Below, one piece after another: positions 8,710 through 15,749 of a stretch of 64,000 bases of DNA. The stretch covers positions 1 through 64,000 of the forward strand of contig NZ_JAFBCV010000018.1 of NCBI RefSeq assembly GCF_016907895.1. The letters run 5' to 3'. Both the position numbers and the translations under genes were made by a program. The number at the start of each line of letters is the position of its first letter. Positions within the stretch are counted from its first letter, which is position 1. The notes below the pieces were generated by a model that was not told where the DNA came from, did not search any database, and saw nothing but the letters and a program-made list of their open reading frames with translations. The stretch comes from Shouchella xiaoxiensis (GTDB taxonomy: Bacteria; Bacillota; Bacilli; Bacillales; Bacillaceae_D).

Positions 8710-11067
8710 TTATGAATCAACGTCAATATCAACATAATTGTTCACATCAATAGTATCGTATTCAAAGTTATGGTAATTCAGCTCTCGAATCGTTTCGTTA
8801 TAAATATCTTTGGTCTTTGAGGGATCCATGATAGTAACAGCTATAGCATAATCCATTGATAATTTACTGTCATCTTGGTTAAATTCTTTATAAATATAAT
8901 CTCGATATTGTCCCTCTAAATATAAAAACCACTTTTTATCACTTGTTAAATGTTTTCTTTGAATAGAATCTTTAGCTTCTTCCAGATTAGCTGAGAATTT
9001 TTTTACAGGGTAATACTTATCTCCGAATTCTATTAAATTTCTTTCTTTTGAAAAGTCAGTATTAAGTTTTATTTTCTTTTTACCATAAATTTTTTTATTT
9101 AGCATGTTTTGAGAATCTTTTCTGCCTATAGGGTTCAATATTGTTGGCTTTGTAGTATCTCGATTTTCAAGCCTATCATATGTCCCCATTCGTAGCACCA
9201 TATCAGATTGACAATATTCCGGGCCCATTTCCTTACATAAATAATTATTGTAAATCAAAGTAACTCTTATCTGTCCTCTATAATAATTATTTTCTACTAG
9301 ACTCCTCGGGAAAGGAAAGTCCATTATATCAATTCTTGCTTTCTTTTTAATATTACCCATTAGCAACAAGGTTGCAGAATACGGGGAATCTTGAAACAAG
9401 ATTTCTTCTGAGTTACTCGGCTTACCGTACCCTAACCTTTTCAAAGTTTCCAAACCATCTACTTCTGAATTATTAAGATAATCAGCTGAATGTACTGCTA
9501 ATGTTTTAAGTAACAAGGGATTAAATTCATCTATGTCTACATCTAAACCTAAATATAATTCAGCGAGTAATTTAGCGACCTTAGGTGTAGAAAAGCTTGT
9601 GCCTGGTTCTGTTCTTATCGTTCCGTCAGCAATTAATGATCTCTCACCCTTTATTTCATAATCTTGTATAGATGTCGGACAAGCTGAGGTAGAAAATACA
9701 TCTCCTCCATAGTGCACTAAGTCTGGTTTTATGATATCTGCTGGCCCTCGCCCTGTTCTTGAATAAGGCGCGGGGGTATTTTCTTTACAAAATCCATAAG
9801 TATCAGAATTCCGAGATATTGAACCAACTGTTAGAGATCTTACGGAATCAGCACCTATACTAATTTTATTGGGCTCTTTGCCAATAATATAAGAATCAGC
9901 ATCATTACCAGCTGATTTGCAAATTATAACATTATATTCATCTTGTATCCTATCTAATGCTATAGCAAAGTCTGAAAATTTATTCTCATCTGTCCTTACT
10001 CCACTAATACTAACAGATAGACTCCATATCTTTATTTCGCGATTATTACTAATAGCTCTCTCAATATTTTTAATTAGTTCAGGTTCTTTAGCTCCACGGC
10101 TTGGTACAATAGGTACATCTACTATTATACAACCATCAATTGAAGAATCTTTAGTATTGTTCAATTGATTACCATGCACTAAAAGGTTGGCAATAAAGGT
10201 ACCATGATTCGTATTTAATTCCGTTTCATCGTAATTACAGCCATCACCTTTTCGAACAAAACCTTCTAACTGGGGTAATATTGTAACTCCTGAATCAAGT
10301 AGACCTAATACAGGATAATTTTTATTCTCATCATATATTATAAACTCATTTGAAAACCTACTATCATCATCTTTCCCTAGAAAGGGACTTCCTACTGTCG
10401 GCATAGGTTCTACATTTTTAACAGGCAGTTCTTTTATAAACGTTAACTTATCTAAAGTGACCTCAGACACCTCTAGAACTTTATGATTTAAACTGTACGA
10501 TTGTCGCTCGAAACTAATATTATTCTCTCTAAGCTCCTTCTCTACATACTCCAATACATCTTGGTTTAATTTGTCATTATGAAAATCAATAAAGTTTATC
10601 TTATAAACGTCTTCCTCTTCATCAACAGTAACATTGGGTTCAAAACTTTCAATTTTAGTTATAGCAGATATTGAATTTTGATTCTGAGTTAGTTTTTTCA
10701 AGTTTAATGTAGCTTGCTTAATAGATTCTTCCTGATCTAACTTTAAAAGTAGTTTATTTTCACTAACCATTCCTAATTGACTGTGGGAATTATCTACATT
10801 GAACATAGTAATTAATTTACTTTGATGAGATTTCGCTTTAGCATCGTCGAGAATACTAACCGTTAGAACATATGGAAATTCTAGTATGCTTGGTTTGACC
10901 TTTTCTTGGATCTCTTTTAATTGTTGTCCAAGTAGTTCACTATGAGCTTTTAATCCATCACCGGTTAATGTCCAAGGATAAATCTTATCCTTGCCTCCAC
11001 CTTCTGTCCGAGTATTATCTTGTTCTCTCTGATTAAATTTTATCAATCGATACTTATCTTCTTTCAT
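8710..11067 (-). CDS. ietS: subtilisin-like serine protease, IetS-type (785 aa)
   Basis: A large intracellular S8-family protease with no signal peptide. Residues 1-245 are an N-terminal region without a fold I recognise; the protease domain follows with catalytic Asp258 (GLLDSGV), His288 (NHGTFIA), oxyanion Asn388 (SAGND) and Ser491 (GTSFSTP); about 280 C-terminal residues are beta-rich. The intact triad argues for an active enzyme. It starts 3 nt after ietA, with GGAGG inside the ietA 3' end, so the two are translationally coupled. Known ietAS pairs (AAA ATPase plus S8 protease) act as a plasmid toxin-antitoxin system and as anti-phage defence; that role is inferred here from architecture. 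The protease is the likely toxic part. Confidence 0.85.
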   Translation of the reverse strand: MKEDKYRLIKFNQREQDNTRTEGGGKDKIYPWTLTGDGLKAHSELLGQQLKEIQEKVKPSILEFPYVLTVSILDDAKAKSHQSKLITMFNVDNSHSQLGMVSENKLLLKLDQEESIKQATLNLKKLTQNQNSISAITKIESFEPNVTVDEEEDVYKINFIDFHNDKLNQDVLEYVEKELRENNISFERQSYSLNHKVLEVSEVTLDKLTFIKELPVKNVEPMPTVGSPFLGKDDDSRFSNEFIIYDENKNYPVLGLLDSGVTILPQLEGFVRKGDGCNYDETELNTNHGTFIANLLVHGNQLNNTKDSSIDGCIIVDVPIVPSRGAKEPELIKNIERAISNNREIKIWSLSVSISGVRTDENKFSDFAIALDRIQDEYNVIICKSAGNDADSYIIGKEPNKISIGADSVRSLTVGSISRNSDTYGFCKENTPAPYSRTGRGPADIIKPDLVHYGGDVFSTSACPTSIQDYEIKGERSLIADGTIRTEPGTSFSTPKVAKLLAELYLGLDVDIDEFNPLLLKTLAVHSADYLNNSEVDGLETLKRLGYGKPSNSEEILFQDSPYSATLLLMGNIKKKARIDIMDFPFPRSLVENNYYRGQIRVTLIYNNYLCKEMGPEYCQSDMVLRMGTYDRLENRDTTKPTILNPIGRKDSQNMLNKKIYGKKKIKLNTDFSKERNLIEFGDKYYPVKKFSANLEEAKDSIQRKHLTSDKKWFLYLEGQYRDYIYKEFNQDDSKLSMDYAIAVTIMDPSKTKDIYNETIRELNYHNFEYDTIDVNNYVDIDVDS

Positions 11068-11070
11068 TAA

Positions 11071-12165
11071 CTATTCCTCCTTTTTAACAGAGTTTCTAAC
11101 TTTTCTCATTGATAAACCCGTATTTTCGACTATATCCTTTTGTGAAACTCCATGCTCATGTAAATACCCTACTAATTCTTCTTCTTCTCCAATTGAAGGA
11201 TTGTTTCTTAAATATATCTCATAAAGCACATCATAAAATGTTAATTCTTCTCTATTATTTAGTACACATTTTTTTTTAGCTGTATTAATAATTGATTTTA
11301 TCTCTGCAGGTGAAATTGCTTCGAATAATAAAGTCAAAGTATTTATCTTCTTTTTGTCTTCCAAGATATTATTCTTTATACCAGAAATAAATTCTTGAAT
11401 AATCTTTAAACGAATTATCTTTTCTGGATAATCTAGCATTAGAATTTTATCAAACCTTCTCCAGACAGCTTTGTCTAACAATTGATGGTGATTTGTAGCA
11501 GCGATTAATATACTCTCATTACTAAATTGATCAATATTTTGAAGAAGAGAATTTACTACACGTTTTAGTTCCCCAGTTTCGTGTTTATCATCCCTGATTT
11601 TCGCTATGACATCAAATTCATCTAAAAAGAGTACACATGGTTTTCTTGAAGCAAAATCAAAAACTTTCCTAATATTCTTCGCTGTGCTGCCTAACATGGA
11701 AGAAATTAAACTATCTAATTTTACAATGACTAAAGGTAAGTCTAATTGAAAACTTATATACTTAGCTACAGATGTTTTTCCTGTTCCAGGTGGACCATAT
11801 AACAATAAATTATTATTTGTTTCAATCCCATTAGAAATAAGAATATCTTTTTTGTAATAAGACATAATGAAATCTTTTATTTCATCCTCAATCCTTACAT
11901 CGAAAATCAGAGAATCCGTACTTTCTATTGGCAAAAGCACATCAACGGTCTCCAACTTACTTTCCCGATCAAAGGGTTTTGTAATAAGCGAGTCTAAACT
12001 AGCTAAGTTAGTGTTATTAGAGTCAATTATTTTAACTATTTTATTTGCGACCTTGCTATCTCCAGATTCAATTAAATTCTGGGCTAAAGCTCTTGAATAA
12101 TTAATCACTTTTTGTTGGTCTTTCGACATGCCACCCTCAATAATCTTGATTATCTCTGCAAACAT
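11071..12165 (-). CDS. ietA: AAA ATPase, IetA-type (364 aa)
   Basis: A cytoplasmic classical AAA ATPase: an N-terminal helical part (1-115), Walker A GPPGTGKT (124-131), Walker B VLFLDEFD (178-185), sensor-1 Asn225 (AATNH), arginine fingers in WRRFD (236-237), and the AAA lid. Residues about 325-364 end in a helix-turn-helix-like segment (SQKDIVENTGLSMRKVRNSV), unusual for an ATPase and possibly DNA-binding. In ietAS systems the ATPase restrains or directs the partner protease; this is inference. ATG 12165 follows a run of eight G residues that serves as the ribosome binding site; an internal ATG at 12129 with GAGGG is an alternative start. Confidence 0.85.
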   Translation of the reverse strand: MFAEIIKIIEGGMSKDQQKVINYSRALAQNLIESGDSKVANKIVKIIDSNNTNLASLDSLITKPFDRESKLETVDVLLPIESTDSLIFDVRIEDEIKDFIMSYYKKDILISNGIETNNNLLLYGPPGTGKTSVAKYISFQLDLPLVIVKLDSLISSMLGSTAKNIRKVFDFASRKPCVLFLDEFDVIAKIRDDKHETGELKRVVNSLLQNIDQFSNESILIAATNHHQLLDKAVWRRFDKILMLDYPEKIIRLKIIQEFISGIKNNILEDKKKINTLTLLFEAISPAEIKSIINTAKKKCVLNNREELTFYDVLYEIYLRNNPSIGEEEELVGYLHEHGVSQKDIVENTGLSMRKVRNSVKKEE

Positions 12166-12170
12166 TTCAA

Positions 12171-12178
12171 CCCCCCCC
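12171..12178 (-). promoter_or_regulatory. poly-G (8) ribosome binding site of ietA
   Basis: The coding strand reads AAGGGGGGGGTTGAAATG. A homopolymer of eight G residues replaces an ordinary AGGAGG motif 5 nt before the start codon. Such tracts slip in replication, which could change the spacing and the level of IetA relative to IetS. Confidence 0.55.
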
Positions 12179-12185
12179 TTAACTT

Positions 12186-12214
12186 AATATAAACATTTAT
12201 GTACGTTTTAACAA
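12186..12214 (-). promoter_or_regulatory. sigma-A promoter of ietAS
   Basis: On the minus strand TTGTTA (12209-12214), 17 bp, TATATT (12186-12191). The start would be near 12180, leaving a very short leader. The -35 lies inside the left arm of the palindrome 12203-12243. Confidence 0.7.
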
Positions 12215-12243
12215 CAAAAATGATACTTTTTTTGTTAAAACGT
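12203..12243. promoter_or_regulatory. palindromic operator between ietA and the structured locus
   Basis: ACGTTTTAACAA (12203-12214) is perfectly inverted as TTGTTAAAACGT (12232-12243), extended inward by A/T runs, with a centre of about 6 bp. A third imperfect half-site, TTAAAAACGT, lies at 12255-12264. Both arms contain TTGTTA, a -35-like hexamer pointing outward, so a protein bound here would block both divergent promoters. The IetA C-terminal HTH and the XRE protein are candidate binders. Confidence 0.65.
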
Positions 12244-12258
12244 TAGTTTTTTTATTAA
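12232..12258 (+). promoter_or_regulatory. possible promoter of the structured locus
   Basis: TTGTTA (12232-12237) and TATTAA (12253-12258) are 15 bp apart (16 bp if TTTGTT is taken), shorter than ideal. A start near 12265 would place the GC-rich region within one transcript ending at the T-run 12884-12891. Confidence 0.4.
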
Positions 12259-12264
12259 AAACGT

Positions 12265-12892
12265 CCAAAACAAGGCATAGACGTACCCCTACCGATTATC
12301 GCCCAGAATGTCTTTGCGACAGCTGCCTTTTCAGGCGTCCTACGTTACGAATCTCGCCCCTCCTAAGAGCATGTCGGCGCGGAAACGTGCGAACAATCTC
12401 GTCATACGCTCTGTTCTTCGAACAGGTGTCAGCGTATTTGACGAATCGCTTAACGGTGCGGGTTTGCGCGGTACTGAATACGCGACGTATTCTGGTGTGC
12501 GAATCTGCCGATGTCGCGTACCGCCTGTCTCACCAGTAGTTACGCCTACTATGGACGGTGCGGTGCTTGTCTCGGTATGCGGTAGGGGAAAGAGCATAAG
12601 GGGGACGTATGACAAGCTGCGCTCGTCAGTCAGCATAGCTGACCGTCCCCCTTACTGCGTCGAGCTATGCTCTCCTTGCCCTTCACTTCGTTTCGGGTGC
12701 TCATTCGGTCTTTCGCTTTGCTTCATCCCTAATCAAAATAACCCCTTCATTACGTGACGACAAATCGTTGTCATACTTCTATTCCGTATGTACCATTTGC
12801 TTGATAAGCGTGTGCGTAGGTTCCACTTACGCTGATTAACCTACCGAAGTTTGCATCGATAGTCCGTACGCACACATCAACAATTTTTTTTC
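12265..12892 (+). ncRNA. candidate large structured non-coding RNA (about 620 nt)
   Basis: 60-base blocks here are about 50-60% G+C, against roughly a third in the surrounding element, and no ORF has a ribosome binding site or a recognisable product. Nested inverted repeats are dense. An arm at 12401-12445 pairs CGTCA-TACGCT-CTGTTC with GAACAG-AGCGTA-TGACG around a TTC loop, with small bulges. A three-way junction at 12468-12524 is closed by GCGGTAC/GTACCGC with hairpins GAATACG-CGA-CGTATTC and GCGA/TCGC. Another at 12598-12653 is closed by AAGGGGGACG/CGTCCCCCTT, with GTCAGC-ATA-GCTGAC inside and an outer stem AGAGCATA/TATGCTCT. CCCCTACCG (12286-12294) pairs at long range with CGGTAGGGG (12580-12588). 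A terminator-like hairpin ends it. I do not recognise a known RNA family. A single-strand origin or oriT is the alternative. Confidence 0.55.
12801..12891 (+). terminator. terminal hairpin and T-run of the structured locus
   Basis: TTGAT plus GTGTGCGTA (12801-12818, four-base bulge) pairs with TACGCACAC plus ATCAA (12867-12880), followed by CAA and eight T residues (12884-12891). The long internal loop has its own pairing (TAGG/CCTA). The polarity indicates plus-strand transcription. Confidence 0.6.
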
Positions 12893-13284
12893 ACATATCT
12901 CCTTGAAAATCCGACCAGAAATGCAGCAAATTTTATATACCAAAGATTTATACTGAATTTTCAAACATATATTACTTATAGCGTTATGTCACAAGGATTA
13001 ATGCGAATGATGTTTGTGACACGCTCAAATAAAGTGAACAACTATAGTCTTAATTAACTTCGTAGAGCCAAAACCCTTCACACGACAAAGACTTGATCCC
13101 AAGATACAGGTAGGAACCCATTAAGACACACTTTCATATCAATGGATGGATAATTGTAGTAATCGGCATTTCAAGCGATTTTAAGCAACACCATTAGTCT
13201 CACAAACAAAACCTTATGTTTTCTTACGGCAATTTTCAACACCAAAACCACAAATCACTCCCTTAGAATCTTAATCCTTGGAAA
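12893..13284. other. A/T-rich non-coding interval
   Basis: No ORF, start signal or promoter stands out in about 390 nt. The only clear structure is a dyad at 12987-13021: TGTCACAA, a 19-nt centre, TTGTGACA, extended by GCG/CGC with a 3-nt bulge. It could be an operator or a replication or transfer hairpin. Confidence 0.5.
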
Positions 13285-13657
13285 TGTTCCTATGTTCCTG
13301 GTTTTTCAGACAAATCTTTTATATGTGTAATACACATCTATATATTTTTTTTATTATAGTATTTCATTAAAAAAAGAAGGAACAAAGGAACACTATCGCT
13401 TGACCCATTGGTACATTAAGATTTAGCTGTTCCTATTCGGTGTGATAAAGCAGAGACATTGCAGGAACATCTGCGTCTTAAAAGGAACAAAGCAAGAAAA
13501 TTTACTTGCATATGTGCAAATCAGTCGTAAATTTGCGTGATCAAAGTTTTGCAAAAAAGCTGAAATTACTTCCGCACATGCAAAAACAGCACCAAAAAAA
13601 GGAACATTTCGGGCGAACAAGGAACACTTTAAACCAAAAAGGAACAAAGCAGGAACA
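13285..13657. repeat. cluster of eleven GGAACA hexamers (iteron-like)
   Basis: GGAACA starts at 13379, 13387, 13464, 13484, 13601, 13621, 13641 and 13652 on the plus strand, and its complement TGTTCC at 13285, 13293 and 13428. Fewer than one is expected by chance in this length. Most copies are preceded by A-runs, and pairs are spaced 8-20 bp apart. Within the cluster lie dyads ATGTGTA-A-TACACAT (13323-13337), TTGCA-TATG-TGCAA (13506-13519) and TTTTGCAAAA (13547-13556). Repeats plus dyads plus A/T-rich DNA resemble a protein-binding or origin region. An ORF of 83 aa across it has no ribosome binding site and is not supported. Confidence 0.6.
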
Positions 13658-14181
13658 GAAGAAAGCACTTTCAACGAATAATTAATATAAGGTTACATGT
13701 TAGCTATCCTCAACCTGCCCGTGATTCACAAATAGGTTAAAATCATTCATACCACTCCATTGATTCTTAAAATTATTGTTTCCAAGAAAAAAACCAAGGC
13801 AACATCCCTCGTTTTTATATGATAATTTGAATGACTTATAATAGATCACCTATAAGTGATCTAAATTTTTTCTCTTGCACAACAAAAATAAATTTATTAC
13901 TATCACGCCACATCAAGTTGATTATGGAACGAGCGATACCAAGTGAATCTTTATATAATTGGATGTATTTAAACAATACCTCTTCTGATGATCAAGCATC
14001 TGCTTATTTAGTTCAAATTTATTGGTAATGGGACACCTACTTATTTCATTCACTTTCCTAACAGCGAGACGTCGTCTTTTATAATGAATGGTACTCATGA
14101 TGGCGAAATATCGAACAGTAAATGCATGTTACCTTATCTACAGTTTTAATATATTCGCTTTACTCTATTTCATTTTAAAAC
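13658..14181. other. non-coding interval, possible gene remnants
   Basis: No ORF here has a ribosome binding site. A short plus-strand reading from ATG 13925 (34 codons, ending AYLVQIYW) could be the tail of a decayed gene, but I do not recognise it. A terminator-like hairpin lies at 13842-13863. I see nothing else. Confidence 0.4.
13842..13863 (+). terminator. orphan terminator-like hairpin
   Basis: TAGATCAC (13842-13849), 6-nt loop, GTGATCTA (13856-13863), then AATTTTTTCTCTT. There is a competing pairing CTTATA/TATAAG across the same bases. No plus-strand gene precedes it, so it may end an unannotated transcript from the repeat cluster. Confidence 0.5.
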
Positions 14182-14985
14182 CTACTTTGTTTGAAACATT
14201 TTAATTTCTGCTATATCCTTATTGGATAAATTAAACCATTCGCCATTGATTAAATTATCTTTGTATTTCTTGTGGAAGAACTTCTCTAATGAGTCTACAT
14301 TTAAACTTTCAATTACATGGATGACTTCCCATTTGAAAGGCATTTTATACGGAAAGAATATTTTTGTTTTTAAGTTCTTTGTTTTGCCAACCTTAATATA
14401 TCCTTTTTCTTTTTCTTGTAAAAAATATACACACATAATATTTTCAGGTTTTACCTCCTCTTGTCTTCTTGGTTTAAAAGGTAGTTTTTCTTTATAAAAC
14501 TTGCTATCTTTTACTATGGTTCTGTCTAATTTGTCTTTTAATAAGAAGAAACGATAACTCTTCTTAAGAAGTTCCAATTTTCGCTGCCAATCATTTCTTA
14601 GTATTATAAATTCTAACTTACTTTTTACTTTTTCGTCTTTCTCCTTTTTTATTAAGTCCGTTATCAACTCTATTGTTTCATCATCGTATACTACTTTGTT
14701 TTCTAAAAACAAATACAAGGTCACTCCTATCTCGTATCGAATGACTTTCTTTTCAGCGGGAAACTGTTCAATTAAGAATGGAATAACCCAAAAAATAGCT
14801 TCTAAATTTTCTTCTGTTAGATGAAACCTCAACCAAAAATTTATAGTTTTTAGAGCATCTTTTCGATGCTTGAACTGGCCGTCATGGAAATATCGGATAA
14901 TTCGCGTTACTGGTCCTAACCCAAACCATTCTCGAATATCTTTTGGGGACAATCGGTTAAAATCCTCTACAGTAATTTTAGTCAT
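14182..14985 (-). CDS. GIY-YIG (T5orf172/MUG113-like) domain protein (267 aa)
   Basis: The C-terminal third (about 180-260) has the signature of the T5orf172/MUG113 branch of GIY-YIG nucleases: VYFLQ, then GYIKVGKTKNLKTK, a conserved Glu in LEKFFHKKY and the closing GEWFNL. The N-terminal two thirds are helical and unknown to me, opening with FNRLSPKDIREWFGLG. ATG 14985 has AGAGGTG 7 nt upstream; the frame stays open to 15087 without a better start. Nuclease activity is inferred. Such domains occur in phage and island proteins; here it could serve defence or element maintenance. Confidence 0.75.
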   Translation of the reverse strand: MTKITVEDFNRLSPKDIREWFGLGPVTRIIRYFHDGQFKHRKDALKTINFWLRFHLTEENLEAIFWVIPFLIEQFPAEKKVIRYEIGVTLYLFLENKVVYDDETIELITDLIKKEKDEKVKSKLEFIILRNDWQRKLELLKKSYRFFLLKDKLDRTIVKDSKFYKEKLPFKPRRQEEVKPENIMCVYFLQEKEKGYIKVGKTKNLKTKIFFPYKMPFKWEVIHVIESLNVDSLEKFFHKKYKDNLINGEWFNLSNKDIAEIKMFQTK

Positions 14986-15170
14986 AAATTTCACCTCTTG
15001 ATCATTTATTTCCAAAATTCTTTTAATTAAGACGGCGGGATTCCATTTTATATATTGGAGTGTGAGAGGAAAATTTGCCGAATTCACAAGAGGTAAATTT
15101 TTATTTGTATATATGAGTAGGTGTGTGAGTTACTTTTGAGTCTATCCAAAAATAAAACATTGGTACGACA

Positions 15171-15212
15171 AAAAACACATACGATTTCAGTCGTGAAATC
15201 ATACGTGTTTTT
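15171..15212. terminator. terminator between the GIY-YIG gene and the excisionase-like gene
   Basis: A 19-bp stem (AAAAACACATACGATTTCA and its near-complement, two mismatches) with a 4-nt loop and A/T tracts on both sides. It ends the transcript of the excisionase-like gene on the minus strand. The rest of 14986-15298 holds no gene. Confidence 0.85.
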
Positions 15213-15281
15213 ACTTGTGAACCTCTGAACCAAAACTTTATATATCCACTATTTACCTTGTTGACAAATGAATTTAACTTC

Positions 15282-15292
15282 GCCTGCCAGCG
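15282..15292 (+). repeat. third copy of the GCCTGCCAGCG core repeat
   Basis: The 11-bp core is identical to that of the 19-bp repeats at 16270-16288 and 8503-8521. It lies 7 bp beyond the stop codon of the excisionase-like gene. Confidence 0.65.
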
Positions 15293-15298
15293 AATAAG

Positions 15299-15592
15299 TT
15301 AGTTGTTTGAGCTTATCGTTTTTTTATATTTATTCATAAATTTAATAACGTCTACTCGATCGAGAAGCACTTTACCTTCCAACTCTATTATTGGCAAACC
15401 AACCCTTTCTAATTTTTGCAAGTGACCAAAAGAAATTCCAAGGAATTCACAGCATTGTTTTTTGGTCATAAATCTACCCTCACCAATATCTCGTTTTGCT
15501 GCTTCGAAAGCATTTTTACTAAGCTCATAAAATAACTCATAGTACTTCTCCTTGAACTCATCTGAAACCTGTAATGGCATGTAAGCTTCCAT
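15299..15592 (-). CDS. excisionase-family helix-turn-helix protein
   Basis: A 97-residue protein whose C-terminal half is an excisionase/MerR-like (HTH_17) DNA-binding domain: MTKKQCCEFLGISFGHLQKL, then a wing and DRVDVIKFMNKYKK. The N-terminus is helical. I chose ATG 15592, 9 nt after GAGGTG; the upstream GTG (15604) overlaps that motif. Beside an integrase and divergent from the repressor, it is probably the recombination directionality factor. Confidence 0.75.
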   Translation of the reverse strand: MEAYMPLQVSDEFKEKYYELFYELSKNAFEAAKRDIGEGRFMTKKQCCEFLGISFGHLQKLERVGLPIIELEGKVLLDRVDVIKFMNKYKKTISSNN

Positions 15593-15604
15593 GAATGTTT
15601 TCAC

Positions 15605-15749
15605 CTCTTTATAATTTGGTAATATTTTACTTTTTAAGTATATAATAACCTCATACTGTTAACAATACTTTAGTAAGAAAAATATTTACTAAGTAAACAT
15701 TTAATGCGATAATCTAAATAGACACATTTGAAATGAAAGGTAGTTTCTT
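15605..15749. promoter_or_regulatory. divergent control region of the xis-like and XRE genes
   Basis: The 145-bp A/T-rich gap holds dyads TTAGTAA (15670-15676) / TTACTAA (15686-15692) and an overlapping palindrome TTTACT-A-AGTAAA at 15685-15697. These are likely operators of the XRE regulator, controlling both divergent genes. Confidence 0.6.

Noticed and set aside
12308-12757. 149-aa plus-strand ORF and 98-aa minus-strand ORF (12340-12636) in the GC-rich locus
   Set aside because: Neither has a ribosome binding site or recognisable protein; both cross dense inverted repeats, and open frames are expected by chance in GC-rich DNA where stop codons are rarer.
12265-12892. Group II intron, retron or omega-RNA
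   Set aside because: I found no domain V-like hairpin, no reverse transcriptase and no IscB/TnpB gene in the element.
13285-13657. GGAACA cluster as a CRISPR array
   Set aside because: The repeats are only 6-8 bp, irregularly spaced, in both orientations, and there are no cas genes.
13423-13674. 83-aa minus-strand ORF
   Set aside because: No ribosome binding site; its Cys/Phe-rich composition results from the TGTTCC repeats.
13831-14028. 65-aa plus-strand ORF
   Set aside because: No ribosome binding site and it starts inside the terminator-like hairpin region; the last 34 codons may be a remnant but are not recognisable.
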